Below are positions 1-12,200 of a DNA stretch of 64,000 nt, in pieces. The position numbers and the translations under genes were made by a program. This stretch comes from Mauremys mutica (lineage: Eukaryota > Chordata > Testudines > Geoemydidae). The DNA lies in contig NC_059075.1 of NCBI RefSeq assembly GCF_020497125.1, forward strand, positions 61,895,321-61,959,320, read 5' to 3'. The notes beneath the pieces are model-generated. The model was not told the DNA's origin and did no database searches. It saw only the letters and a program-made list of their open reading frames with translations. Within the stretch, counting starts at the first letter, position 1. Each line of letters starts with the position of its first letter.

Positions 1-195
1 GATGTGTGCTTTCTCCTTCCATTAATCTCCACACTAACCTGAGGCAAAAGGCGGGGGTGAGTCCAGACTGAGACAGGAGTCCAGTCTGTAAGAAGAAATA
101 ACAGGAACTCTAAGTTTCAGAAACTCAGCAACTTGCCTAAAACATTTAGGTGAGAAATTATTTCTTGAAACCAGTCTATTTAAGATATTAAGATT

Positions 196-321
196 AGTAT
201 CAGAGGGGTAGCCGTGTTAGTCTGGATCTGTAAAAAGCAACAAAGAGTCCTGTGGCACCTTAAAGACTAACAGATGTATTGGAGCATAAGCTTTCGTGGG
301 TGAATACCCACTTCGTCAGAT
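196..321 (-). mobile_element. Penelope-like element, terminal fragment
   Basis: This is a 126-bp copy of a very common turtle repeat. Read on the - strand it runs from a hammerhead-like core, through a segment ending in TTAGTC, to a tail complementary to the start of this interval. The same module occurs twice at 6205-6417. I assign it to the terminal (pLTR) part of Penelope-like retroelements because vertebrate Penelope copies carry this hammerhead-bearing sequence; that is family knowledge, not something the fragment proves. No coding sequence is present. It lies in opposite orientation to the Penelope coding remnant at 779-1818, so it is probably a separate insertion. Confidence 0.65.
280..320 (-). 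ncRNA. Hammerhead ribozyme-like motif in Penelope end
   Basis: On the - strand the core reads CUGACGA (319-313), then one extra A, then a 6-bp stem II (GUGGGU/ACCCAC, 311-306 with 301-296) with a 4-nt loop. GAA follows, then a 3-bp stem III (AGC/GCU) with loop UUAU, and C at 282 as the expected cleavage base. All conserved core bases of a minimal hammerhead are present. The extra A before stem II departs from the canonical form and recurs in the 6205-6417 copies. Stem I is not convincing in a single copy. Activity is unknown. Confidence 0.5.
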
Positions 322-344
322 GTATATATGTGTGTTTTGTTTTA

Positions 345-770
345 TTTGCTTCGTAATCTGCTTTGTTCTTTTTGCTATCCCTTATAATCACTTAAAATCT
401 GTCTTTTGTAGTTAATAAACTCATTTCTTGTTTATAACATAATCAGTTTGAACAATCCATATCTGGAGTGGGAGGGGCAAGAAGCTATGCATATCTGTCT
501 TCACATTGAGGGAGAGGGTGAATGTTTATGAGCTTGGGCTGTGCAGATCTTTCTATACAGTGCAAGACAATACACCTTTGGGTCTGCACTCCAAGGAAGG
601 TGGGCACCTGAGTGTTGGGGAAAGTCCTTTAAGCTAAGTCTTTCCAGAGCTGACCTAAGTGTCATTGTCTTTCTGCAGCTGGGTGTGGCCCTGCCTGTGT
701 GTGCTGGAGGAGGCTTAACAGGTAGACTCAGTGGTATCCCAGTACATAGGGTGACACCTTAAAGTGGGAC
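345..770 (+). other. Possible LTR-like repeat
   Basis: The stretch contains an AATAAAC signal within a TTAATAAACTCATTTCTTG context (about 412-431), followed by a GC-richer part ending near 770. It resembles the polyadenylation zone of LTR-type repeats that I associate with turtle genomes. I could not place both ends or a target duplication, and no gag, pol or env remnant is visible. This could equally be unrelated single-copy DNA. Confidence 0.22.
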
Positions 771-778
771 AACCCGTC

Positions 779-1818
779 ACACCAGTAACCATCCTAAACA
801 CACCACGAAATCTGTTATCTACAGCCAGGCACTCAGATACCACGGAATATGCTCCAAGGAGAAAGTCTGGGATATAACCCTTAATAGACTCAAACCCACG
901 TTCACCAAACAAGGACACTCCAGAGAAGCAGATCGCATCGTGGAATGGGCCACCCAATTCCTAAGATAACCTGCTTCAATACAGAAATAAAAACCCCTCC
1001 AACTGCACACCCCTAGTTGTCACCTGCCACCCTACACTGAAACCCATAGAGGGTATCAAACAACTACAATCCATACTTGTAGGGTGACCCCATCCTGAAA
1101 GAAATCTTTCATGAACCCCTTCTTCTGACCTTCAAGCAAATCCACCCCCCAATCTCGTCATCAGAAGCAAGCTCCACACAGACAAAGACACAGCAACTCA
1201 AAGCGGCACCAGACCCTGCCAGAACAGGTGCAAAACCTGCAGACATATCTCCACTGCTACAATGATTAACACCACCCACAACACACCTTTCAAGATGCAT
1301 GTATCCAACACATGCCTATCACAATATGTGGTGTACCTCATCCAGTGCATTAAATGCCATAACAACAACTATGTGGGTAAAACCAGACAATCACTATGCT
1401 CTCAAATAAACTCACACAGGAAAATGATAAGACAAACACCACATCACCTGTGAGTGAACAGTTTTCACAAAGCAATCACTGCCTATCTCACCTATGAGTC
1501 CCCATCCTAAAAGGAAATCTGTGCAACACTTTCAAAAGACGAGCTTGGAAGCTTAAATTCATGACTTTGCTAGACACTAAAAATCACGCTCTTAATAAAG
1601 ACAGTGGATTGATGGTCTATTACAACAGTCTAACCCACCAATCCCCCTTTTTTGTCTTATGACTACAGGGGCCACTTAGCATATATTCTAAGGTAAACAA
1701 TTTATGCTAAACTAGCTGTTTGGTCTTGTATTTAGCTGTGACACTCTGAGTACCTTTCCCAGACTGGAAGAAGAGCTCTGCATAGCTTGAAAGCTTGTCT
1801 CACTCACCATCAAAAGTC
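779..1818 (+). pseudogene. Decayed Penelope-like element: RT tail and GIY-YIG endonuclease
   Basis: In shifting + frames the translation gives a Penelope-like thumb segment (IYSQALRYHGICS-like, near 820-860), a proline-rich linker with LVVTCHPTLKPI (about 1014-1050), and then the GIY-YIG nuclease. The longest open piece is 1262-1453. It contains VVYLIQCIKC and YVGKTRQSL followed by a conserved H-R pair, which are the hallmarks of the Penelope endonuclease. The domain normally nicks target DNA to prime reverse transcription. Stops and frameshifts break the frame throughout, so it is dead. The non-coding 3' part continues to 1818, is interrupted by another LINE (1827-2283), and resumes to about 2365. 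Confidence 0.75.
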
Positions 1819-1826
1819 GGTCTAAT

Positions 1827-2283
1827 TTATTTTATTTATTTAGCGTGTGCATAGTCGTCTAGCCAAGTGACGGTATCTTCAGTGGCGTGATGCAGTTTTT
1901 TTAGGCTACTGCTGAACCTAGTCAGCCGGCATTCCTCGGCAATGTGTGTCATCGTCTGTGTTGCGCCGCAGCTGCACAAAGGGCTGTCACGAAGGCCCCA
2001 GCGATACTGGTTGGCTGCACAGAGACCTTGCCCAGTCCAGGACCTGTTCAACAGGGACCACTGGCAACGGGGCAGGTCAAAAGCAGGCAGGCAGATTGTG
2101 GGACTGGCAGTGAGGGACTGGTTGGAGATATCCATTCCTCTCACCAGAGTGTTTCCACCCTAACATCCTGGCGTGGCAGATGAGACCATAATGGCCGACA
2201 TGACAGCAAACATGTAGCTGGTAGTTTAAAAAGGTCATTGTGCCCAGACTTGAGTTGGCACGTACTTTCTCTAATGAAAGTAT
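1827..2283 (-). pseudogene. LINE 3' end (RTE-like C-terminal tail) inserted in Penelope
   Basis: The - strand has an open piece at 2144-1836 (102 codons) reading like the C-terminal tail of an RTE/Jockey-type ORF2. It contains LLNRSWTGQG, then WGL, then a Cys/His motif C-S-C-G...H-I...C, and it ends in the common WLDDYA-type tail. Downstream on that strand is a TAAATAAATAAAATAA-like 3' tail (about 1827-1842). The 8-bp sequence GGTCTAAT occurs on both sides (1819-1826 and 2284-2291), which fits a target-site duplication. The 5' side is truncated. The exact clade is uncertain: RTE-like by impression. Confidence 0.65.
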
Positions 2284-2365
2284 GGTCTAATGAAGGATAT
2301 CATCTCACCCACCTTGCCTCTCCAATATCCTGGGATCAACATGGCAACAACACTGCATACCTAGA
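2284..2365 (+). mobile_element. Penelope-like element, 3' continuation
   Basis: After the inserted LINE the Penelope 3' non-coding sequence resumes. It includes a segment like ATATCCTGGGATCAACATGG, typical of the tail region of this turtle repeat. Removing 1827-2291 joins it smoothly to the sequence ending at 1818-1826. Confidence 0.6.
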
Positions 2366-4956
2366 ACTTTTACACATTTTTAAACCTTTCTTTTCTGGCT
2401 CAGACAGGCCAATAAGCATCATTACTAAAATATGAAGCTAATGTAAGATTTAACAGCCAGGGGCAGACTTTCATTGTAAATTGCTCCTGTTACTGTCATG
2501 CAAATTACTGTGTGTTCTCAGGATCCTCATTGTGAAGGGTGCAGTCATTTAATTGTTTCTGTGCCAGGGCTCTGGGAATCATACCACACTGCTGAATCAA
2601 GCTGTATTCTGGACCATATAAAGCAAACCACTTTCTGTTTAAAATTTGCCATTTCTGAGTGTACAAGTGTCTGTGCTTAAAATCAGCTTTCTGCAAGCAA
2701 AACTCCATCACTGGCACATTCACAAAAAGGAATCATAGCAAACCCAAATTCATTATTAAACTCACCTGCAAAATATTTTGCAAGATTCCCAATGCTCTCT
2801 GACTTCCCTGCAGCCAGGAGGTGATGTGACACTTCATTCATTCATTTTTTTAAAGAGTTTTGAGATCTTTGGATAGAAGGGGAAAGTATTAATATTATTA
2901 AACAATAAAAGCTTAGACGTATAATTTTTACTTGTGGCTCAGATATCATTTTAACACATCTGTGATGCAAACACCCTTCAATGCCAACTGTCAAGGGGGT
3001 TATAAGAATATCCTGATTCTGATCTCTACATTCTTGTTTACCAAAGAATGTCACGTGAGGTCTTAAATGAAAGACAGGGTCACTAATATCACTGTGAAAT
3101 GTATGTACAGGTACTACGTAAGAAGCTATGTATGTATGCGGAAAATATGTTCCTAAAGTCTGTATTAAGGCAGAGTTGACAAAACTTCTTTATAAAAAAA
3201 AAATCTTTATTTACCTGTCTCCCTGTCAGTATGGAAATTAAGCATTGTAAGTTAACACAGTGGAGAGTCTTTTCCATATGAAATTAACAAGGGGATAGAA
3301 AATCAACAGGGAGGCAGCACACCAGAGAATAAGTCATGTGGGGCGTGATCTTGCCTCCAGGTACAGAAAATGAACTTTGAGGAATAGGAGAAGAAAAGGA
3401 AGATGCCACTTTATCTTGTGCTTAGGAAATAATTGGGCAGCATGATTACATTCATGAAAACGGAATCACAACCAGCGTTGGTTGAAACACTGCAAAGGAC
3501 TTTTAGCCTGTTAAGTGTCTTGAAAACATGGGTTTTTTATATGTAACCTTTCATTTTCATATCCTCACTCATTATCTCTTGAGTCTTTGATAATAAACTT
3601 CTTGTTTTCACTATTAATATATCTCAGTGCTGCAATACTCAGCAAGGCGCTGATCCTGACTTGACCCATGGAGGCTGGTGTGTACATTGTTCCTTTGGGG
3701 ACAGCAGACCTGGTATTTTCGTGACTGATCAGTGGATAAGGGACTGAACACCACAAGAGAATGCTTCAAAGGGGCTCAGGGACTGGGGTGCACCTATTAA
3801 CCTTCAAGGGAAAGAAAAGGCTGGCATAGCTCAGAGGAGAGTGCTTGGATGGCTACCAGGCTGATGATGTCAGGGAGCTGACAGCCAGTTAAGCATAATC
3901 ATGTCATCCTCTTTCTGCAGGCAGGGGGATAAGAAGATAACTCACATTCCTGGGTACCCTGAGAACTGTCACTGCATCTTTTATGATCTTTCACAAACAT
4001 TTGATTCCAAATGTGGACATATGTAAAGATTTTTTTTTAAGGAACTGGATGTGGCAGTAGTTTTGTGTTTCTCCTTTGATTTCCTTTTGGCTGAGGCTGG
4101 GATTCCCTTGCTTGATCAACCTATAGGTGAAGGCATCATTCTGTATTGATTAAATACAATTGGTCAGATCCTCAGCTAGTGTCAATTGGCATAGGTCCAT
4201 TGAGTATCTCGTGCAATATTAACAAGTGTGCTAAAGAAATCTGCAACAAAGATAAACATAAATGAACTTCAAATCTAAGTCCCAACTCTACGAGCTTGTA
4301 TTCATGCAAATAGCGATTTCAGGGGGACTACTTGTGTCAGTAAGAATTTGGAGGATCAGGCTTTAGATGTCTATATCTGAAAGTGTTACCAGGGGTAAAA
4401 GACCTTCTTCCTACCCACCAAAGCTAAGGAATTCAGAATCAAAACCTAGTGGATAGATCAGCTTTATCTCAAATATTAATAACTTTTAACATAGGATTCC
4501 TTCATCCTTGGCTTTCGCACTTCTGGCTGCTCTCAGTGTCTTGTGGCAGCAAGAGAAAAGTTCCCAATCTCCCCATGTCCCTGGACACTGAGTCAGGCAT
4601 CTGTTGTGCAAAGCTGCCTAGCAGCAAAATTATACATGAGTGAAATCTGTGGAGTTATAGAATTATGCAAATTGATGTGAAAATAAAATGGGAACCTTCC
4701 TATGAGAAACATGTGTCAGTATGTGATTAGAAATCCAGCGCCAAACAGCCTCAGAGACAGCAAGAGAACAGACTGCTGATGCTGCTTCACCTCTGGTTTA
4801 GTGCAAGAATTCCCTAGAAAGTGATTGTGGCTAACTAGTATTGGCTAACTGTATTGCTCATGTACAAATTATGTGCAGACAAAAAAACCAACAACATTCA
4901 AACGATCAGACATTTCTGGCCACATTTCAACTGATTTTTGCGGATTTCTAGTAGAT
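2366..4956. other. No recognisable gene; AT-rich unique-looking DNA
   Basis: Only short chance ORFs are present. At about 4157-4215 there is a small piece beginning GGTCAGATCCTCAGCT that resembles an old amniote interspersed repeat. A poly-A/T run lies near 3194. Nothing else can be supported. Confidence 0.5.
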
Positions 4957-6204
4957 AGTCGTAGAATCACAGGGCTGGAAGGGACCTAGAGAGGTCATCA
5001 AGTCCAGCCCCCTGAGCTGAGACCGGATCAAGTAAACCTAGACCATCCCTGACAAATGTTTTGTTCTTAAAAGCCTCTAGTGACAAGGATTCCACATCCT
5101 TCCTTGGAAGCCTATTCAAGAGCTTAACTACTCTTACAGTTAGAAAGTTTTTCCTAATATCTAATCTAAATTTCCTTTGCTGTGGATTAAGCCCGTTACT
5201 TCTGGTCCTTCCTTCAGTGGACACAGAACTATTGATCCTCATTCTTTGTAACAGCCCTGAAGACATATCAGGTCCCTCCTCAGTCTTCTTTTTTCAAGAT
5301 TAAGCCCACACCCAGTTTTTTTTTAAACCTTTCCTCACAGGTCAGGTTTTCTAAACCTTTTATCATTTTTGTTGCTCTCTTCTGGACTCTCTAATTTTCC
5401 CACATCTTTCCTAAAGTGTGGCACCCAAAACTGGGCAATTAAGCTGAGGCCTCACCAGTGCTGAGTAAAACAGAACAATTATGTCCTGTGTCTTACATAT
5501 AAAACTCCTGTTAATACACCCCAGAAAGATAATAGCCTTTTTTCCAGCTGCATCATATTGTTGACTCATATTCAATTTGTGATCCACTATAACTCCCAGA
5601 TCCTTTTCAGCTGAACCACCACCTAGCCAGTTATTCCCCATTTTCAGCTGTGCATTTGACTTTTCCTTTTTAAGAGTAGTACTTTGCACTTGTCTTTACT
5701 TAATTTCATCTTGTTGATTTCAGACCAAGTCTCCAATTTGTCAAGGTTGTTTTGAATTCCAATCCTGTCCTTCAAAATGCTTGCAACCCTTCCCAGTTTG
5801 GGGTCATCCACAAATTCTATAAGCTTACTCTTCTTCATTCCCTTATTCTGGACATTAATGAAAATATTGACTAGTAACAGACCCAGGACTGATTCCTGTG
5901 GGACACCACTAGATACACTCTCCCAGTTTGACAGTGAGCCATTGATAACTACTCTTTGAGTATGGTCTTTCAACTAGCTGTGCACTTACCTTTAGTAATT
6001 TCATCTAGACCACATTTCCCTAGTTTGCCTATGAGAATGTCAAGAGGGACTATATCACAAGCCTTACTAAAATCAAGATATATCACATCCCCTGCTTCCC
6101 CCAAGCCTCTAGGCCAGAAATTATGTCAAAGAAGGAAATTGGTTTGGCATGATTTGCTCTTGACAAATCCATGTGGAATATTCCTTATAACCCTATTACC
6201 TCTA
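4957..6204 (-). pseudogene. CR1 LINE, 3' half (RT and C-terminal tail)
   Basis: On the - strand the translation recovers the CR1 ORF2 C-terminal half in two or more frames. Near 5973-5644 are VVINGSLSNWESVSSGVPQ and a degenerate FADD motif (FVDD). At 5689-5411 is EKDLGVIVDHKLNMS. At 5266-4967 is FRLDIRKNFLTVRVVKLLNR, followed by the typical tail. These are established CR1 signatures. The 3' end carries the usual sequence around 4960-5010 (GGAAGGGACCTAGAGAGGTC in + orientation). The frame has stops and shifts. A 213-bp Penelope-derived unit interrupts it at 6205-6417. Confidence 0.9.
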
Positions 6205-6417
6205 AAAAGTGACAAAGAGTCCTGTGGCACCTCATAGACTAACAGAAGTATTGGAACATAAGCTTTGGTGGGTGAATACCCACTTCGTCAGATGCGTCTG
6301 ATGAAGTGGGTATTCACCCATGACAGCTTATGCTCCAATACGTCTTAGTCTATAAGGTGCCACAGGACTCTTTGTCGCTTTTTAGAGATCCAGACTAACA
6401 CGGCTACCCCTCTGATA
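6205..6417. mobile_element. Head-to-head pair of Penelope-like ends
   Basis: Two copies of the hammerhead-bearing Penelope end lie in inverted orientation. The left copy (about 6205-6290) reads on the - strand and is shorter; the right copy (about 6291-6417) reads on the + strand. They meet at CAGATGCGTCTG near 6286-6297. The unit is flanked by the 12-bp duplication CTATTACCTCTA (6193-6204 and 6418-6429) inside the CR1, so it integrated as one piece. Both hammerhead cores are damaged: GAAA is CAAA in the left copy and GACA in the right copy. Confidence 0.8.
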
Positions 6418-6520
6418 CTATTACCTCTAGGTGCTTATAAATTGATCGTTTAATAATTTGGTCCAGCATCTTTTTAGGTATCTTTCCAGTTATGTCCCTT
6501 CTGAGCTTATAATTGTACAC
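6418..6520 (-). pseudogene. CR1 LINE, continuation upstream of the insertion
   Basis: The - strand resumes CR1 reverse transcriptase coding (KDMLDQIIK...YKHLE-like) after the Penelope unit, in line with 4957-6204. The copy is 5'-truncated near 6520. Confidence 0.7.
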
Positions 6521-8965
6521 TCCAGATACAAATGCCATGAGCCGTCCTCTAAACTCCCTCTTTGTGCTGTACATTGCACACTCAGTATAGAAGTCAAATA
6601 CTCCTAAATATGCAACAAGAGTATATCCGGAGTATATGTTCTGTATGAAAAAGTCTAAGATGTTTGTTTGGAATATTTAAACAAGTTTTCAGCTTGTCTG
6701 TTTTCAACTAATAATGCTTAGCACTAGTGTTTTTCACTGCTCCAGAGTTTTCCTCAATGGTACATAGTAAACCAGAGTCAGAAGCAGGAGGAGAACTTGG
6801 TCTCTTGTCTCCCAAGCTTGTGCTCTATCCACTGCACTACCTCCCTCCTAAATGCAAATAATTCATTGGGGGGGAGGAAATCAAGGGGCTGTTGCTTATA
6901 CATCCAAAGCATATACTTTCAGTCAAACGTCACTATGAGCAATCTTGATCCTCTCCAATTATTGCTGGTGGATGTCCTGCACACACACCCCATGCATGAA
7001 ATTTCTGTGGACCTCAAAGGGAGTTCAGTGGTTGGAAGGAGTCTAGTGAATGCAATAGCGATTTGCATGGTGGGTAACAGATTCCAAGTGTAGTTTTAAG
7101 AGAAGAATTTTCCCCTTCATTTTTAAGGAAAGAAAGGACCTTCCTATCTTGGCATATTTGTCATTTGAAGTCTGAGTCAATTATCTCTCTGGGCTCTCCT
7201 TATACTCTGCCTGGGAATGCTATAATATCTTATGCTATGATTATCACTTGTGGCTTGAAGTGCAGCTGCATATGAAAAAAAGCAAAAACTAATTTTAGAA
7301 GACTGGTTCTCCCTTAGATGGTATTTCTAAGATGCTACTGGGTTCAATTAGTTTGTTTCTTGAAAGATTATGCATGATGTTGTTTAGGCCATTACAGTAA
7401 AAGTCTGTCTCCTGTGGGTTTGAAATGTCAACAATTTCTAGAAAATATTTAATATATTGTGTCAGATGCTCCTTTGAAGGGTGCTCTTCAGCATGTTTCA
7501 AAATTAACCAGATACTGTAGGCCATTCTATGCTCAGGGCTACATGCCCCAATAGGTACTTAGACCTTCCACTAGTTTCGCAGCTTTTGCCTCGTACTCCA
7601 ACTCCTTAGACATAGGTTAGTGGCTAATGTGGATGATTAGAAACATTCCTGCTGGATTTTATTCAATTATAGGAAATGTAATTTTTCTTAATCATGGGTT
7701 TTACTTAATGTTGCCTGCCTAGAACAGCTTTATAAACTGTCAGATCCTTCACGGAGATCCTTAACTCAATAAGTAAGAGTCCAGACCACAACATAAACTA
7801 ACAAACAGCTCTATTCAGCCAGATTCAATCAAGGTTTCTTTATTTTCCTAGCAGCTGACAAATTGATGCCAGCTTTATGAAACCTTAAGGAGGAAGGGTA
7901 AGGAACTGAAGCTGCATAGGGCTCCTCCCTGCCAGCAGACTCCAGCCTAATGATTTTTTGGGGGTGGGAGGGATGTCTAGGGACAGGCTGGGGCTCAGTT
8001 TGAAAGCACACAGAAAAAGGTATAAGAGCCTAGGAGAAAAAAAAAAGAGGAAAAAAGATTTTGAAATAGAAGAAAACAATTGCATCTAGCAAAAAGTATA
8101 TGAGGCCAGAATGGAGAGAATCTAAAAGTTTTTTTAAAAATCAAATTAAATTAAAGAAAAACTGAACTCAAGCAACCTGGATTAAACATTACAATAGTGA
8201 AAAATGTTATGAAGGAATTCCCTTTTAAAAACAAAATCATGGGACATTTTCCAATCACTTCAGAATCAGAAATTTCTTTCAAAGCTGATATTCTGGACAC
8301 GTAAATATAGTATTTGATTATGATAATACTTAAAACTTAGCATTTAAATATAATCAGTTCACCCAAGAGTAATTTTTAATGCTACGAAGGCAAAACTGGG
8401 TGGTATCTAGATGGCAGGAAATGTTTATTACTCTATGTTGTTGTCATTATCCCTCAGGAAGCCAAGAGGACAGATTATTCTGGCCCTTTACACAGAATAG
8501 AGATGCAAATAACCAAAAGCAGGTACTTTGTCCTGCTCCCCTGCCGCCTGATTCACTGTTGTTCTGTGGTTACTGTGGGCCAGTTGGCTGGTGAAAAATG
8601 ACCACAGGGCAGCTATATGGCCCTGACCAGCTCCCCTCTAGAACAATAATCCCTGTGTAGGGGCCTCTGTGTGAGCCACAGATCTGGCCAGATGTTGGTT
8701 CCATAGCCCTCTCCAGGAGCCTCTGGTGCATTTGCGAGAGGGCTCAGGGCAGGATGAGGTGTGGGCAGCGTGCTCACGTGCCTGCCTGTTCCCTGCCACA
8801 AGCCCCACAGGGGCAATATGCGGCAGGTGCAAGTTAGGGTAGCTCTGAGATGCACTGGGAGTTGAGCTGGCCTGTGGCAACTCCAGAATCAGAGGGGCAC
8901 AAGCTGTCCTCAGTTGCTGCACTGGCCTCAGTGCTGGCACAGAGGCCAATTCCCTCCTGTGTGTC
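6521..8965. other. No recognised gene; one MIR-like head and one orphan ORF
   Basis: This interval is mostly AT-rich. At 6774-6848 there is a tRNA-like SINE head on the - strand. The - strand ORF at 7525-7295 (76 codons, includes HPSKEHLTQYIKYFLEIVDI) is not a family I can name and has no clear splice signals. The rest gives no supported feature. Confidence 0.45.
6774..6848 (-). repeat. MIR-like SINE head
   Basis: On the - strand the sequence starts GGAGGGAGGTAGTGCAGTGG and continues ATAGAGCAC, resembling a tRNA-derived A box. It then reads into a GAAGCAGGAG stretch as in old CORE/MIR SINEs. Only the head is preserved. Confidence 0.45.
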
Positions 8966-8968
8966 TAA

Positions 8969-9267
8969 GGGTATGTCTACACTACCCACTGGATCAGCGG
9001 GTAGTGATCGATCTATTGGGGATCGATTTATCGCGTCTAGTGTAGATGTGATAAAATTGATCCCCAATCGCTTTGCCGTCGACTCTGGAACTCCACCGTG
9101 GCGAGAGGTGGAAGCCGAGTCAAGGGGGGAGCGGCAGCAGTCGACTCGCCACCGTCCTCATGGCCAGGTAAATTGACCTAAGATACACCGACTTCAGCTA
9201 CGTTATTCGTGTAGCTGAAGTTGCGTATCTTAGGTCGACTCCCCCCGGCCCCAGTGTAGATCTAGCC
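8969..9267. mobile_element. Harbinger-like MITE with TAA target duplication
   Basis: The 299-bp element has terminal inverted repeats GGGTATGTCTACACT at the left and AGTGTAGATCTAGCC at the right (4 mismatches in 15). Both ends are flanked by TAA (8966-8968, 9268-9270), as expected for the TWA duplications of PIF/Harbinger transposons. There is no coding capacity. An internal hairpin (ACTTCAGCTACG...GTAGCTGAAGT, about 9191-9226) is shared with the copy at 60986-61294. Confidence 0.75.
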
Positions 9268-9270
9268 TAA

Positions 9271-12200
9271 GGCACAACACATGCCTGTGCACTCCCCCTT
9301 CAAAGCACAAATAGACCTGACTCCAGGATAAGCCAGTGGTCACTTCTACCCCATCCATCCCTGCCCCACACATGGCTGAACTTAAACCGTCAAAGATCTA
9401 CTGTGCCATTCTCTGTACAGATTTTGGGGCAGTTACTCAACCTAGCACTTTCTTGCCCAGACTGGTATGACTGAGCCCAAGAAACAGAAGGAAGAGCAGT
9501 AGCGCTGTTCTTCTCTCTTTCCTTACCTCTATTTCTGCATATCCCTGGGTTGGTTATGGGTGGTTCTCACGTGTGGCAATCTAGAAGTCCATGTTTTGTT
9601 TGGGTTTCCCATGCTTGCAGGGGAATATTTTAATTTTCAATTCCTTGTTTACAATGAACATGTTTAGAAAGTGTCATCAGCTCTATTCACACTAGTATTC
9701 ATCATCCTACTCTTCAGCATATAACTAGGCAGTTTTCCTTCAAACTTCTGATCAGATATTGTCTCCTCCCCAGTTCAGGCTGTTCACCATGGTTCTGATC
9801 ATGTACCATGGAAATCAATGGGAGAATTGCCATTGACATAAATGGGCACTGGATCAGGTCCATTGTTGGGCTTTGTGGACAGAGCCCTCCTAACCTAATC
9901 AAGTACACACATTATTGCCTAGGGGAAGAGAACTCGTATGTCCTTTAATTCATCCTCATATCAAAACAACCCGATACAAAACCAATAAGCCTTTGTTCCA
10001 GTGTACTTGAGTCAACTGGCTAGTGTTTATCAGTGCCCTCTACTGGATGGAACTAGAACTGCTCAACTCTGTCATAGGCTGCACATTGCTAATCGTTAAT
10101 GGAAGCTCCTCAACTCAAGTGATAGAGCTCTGTGGTTTTGAAGCAGGAAGGTCTGGATTTTATCCCTATTGTCAACAGGAAATTCAGTGGCCAAGTTGTG
10201 TAGCCTACTGACAAACCCGAAGTCCTTGTTGGCCATGCAATTAGTGTAGTATCAGTATGGCCAAATCCTACCCTCAGCTAAAACTGAGCAACCCCATTGG
10301 CTTGAATGAGTTTCATGAGCATAAGGGAGAGCAGAATTTGGTACCATGACTGCTTTGAGGTGGGCTAGTGCCTCATGTTCCAGGAACAGGTCAGGATACA
10401 GGCTAGCTGTGTTTTCTGCTGTGTAAGAAGGAAGATGGAGGAAGGCGGTTCATTTTGAATATTGTGGGGGGCTCCCTCGGTGAATAGCAGGTTGTTAAGT
10501 TAGTAAGGAGCTGAGAGCTGCTTGCACCCCCGGCTGGGAGAGGATGAGTGCAACCAACCTGGAATAGCACCTGTACTGAGCTGAGTCCAATCCTCCTCTC
10601 CCCATCTCCTCTTGATAGGAGATGAAATCCATATGCTGCAGAGATTACTGCACTGAAGAGGGATGTATTAAAGTTCTCAGATATTAGCCAGCATAATGGA
10701 TTAGGCTGATGAAGAATAGGAGTCTTGTTTTCATCTAACAGAGCTCTTTCTCTGTTCTCCTCAAGTCTGATTTCCCCTCTTATCCTATGAAAGAACGGCC
10801 CCTGCATCAAGGATGGCAGATACTGACCTCCATGCTAGGCTGACAATACAAGAAGTGGTTAGAGAAGGATAAACATAGAGGTTCCTCCTTTATTATGTCT
10901 CAGCCTCATGCACCAAAAAAATGCCCCCAACAAATCGTTGTATATAGGGCATCTCCTTAAAAATATCACTTACTAGCATATTCCAAGATTCACATTTATC
11001 TTTAAAATGTCCATTAAGCTTCCCACTAAAGACTTAAAGTGCAAGAGAAAAAGAATCCTGTTACATGAGTCTTGATCATGTTAGAATTGAAAACAGCCCC
11101 TAGTGATCTAATGCAGCCACATACTTCTCACATTACTGCCCCACAGAACACCAGTGCTCAAGAGATATGAGTGTCCTTTAAGAACTGATAAGTCTGCCAC
11201 TGTCATGAAAAGTACAGCCAGCAAAGAACTGTGCAGCAGGGCATACACATCCTCCTCTCCCCACACCCCCATCTTCAGCTAGACAGCTTGCAGTTCTTCC
11301 CCACCTCATTGCCAATCCATAAGTTCCCCTCCACCCCTTAAACATTTTCTTTTGGGTCTTGGTAATATGCTACATATATGATACAAAGAGACTCTCACCT
11401 TTCCTCCTTGCTCCTTTCACTCTGTTTAGCACCAACATTCTCTCACTCCCTTGCCATTGCTGATACAAGAGCCTTCTCCTTTGCAGTGCTACCCACATGG
11501 AATAGAATTCCTGTACATTTCTGCTTCACTGCTTCTCCATCTCACTGCAAGTCACAGCTGACAACCTCTTCTCTCCCCTTTCCCATGCTCAGTTGATCTC
11601 TCCTTTTTATTATTATCTAACACTAACCATATGATATTACTATGTATTTAGGGGTGAGCTGATAGTAAAGATTCTACAAAGTAAATGCCCACTCCTGCGA
11701 CCTTTACTAATGTGAATTGTTCCACTCAAGTTAATTATACAACTTGTGTAAGAATTACTTATGGGAGTAAAAAATTGTGGGATTGGGTCCCAAAGTTGCA
11801 GAATTTAGCTCCAAAATTCCATGCCATTGTATGCTAATGGTCTCACAAACTTCAATATTTTTCTCTTGCCTTTTGATACATACCAAGTACAAACATACAC
11901 TACAGTAAAAGAAAATACAAAGATAGTTGAATGACCTTGAAAGTACTTTGTCTAGAATGTTATATAATACCAAATCTGTCCTGAGGGAGAAGGAAAATAT
12001 AATTTGGTTCTTACATATACATTTTTAAACACCGCATTTCATGATCATCTCTATGTTTCTTTAAGTTTCTCACAGCTCAGTCATTTAGCACATGAGGCCA
12101 GTAAGTAAAACAACCTGATTTAGAGAAAGTATTGCTTAGTTTAAAATCTGAAGAAAATTTTCCCTAGGACACACAACCATTTACAATACATTGGAGAATC

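Noticed and set aside
10403..10810. 135-codon - strand ORF
   Set aside because: No recognisable domain, splice context or repeat family; length alone is not enough.
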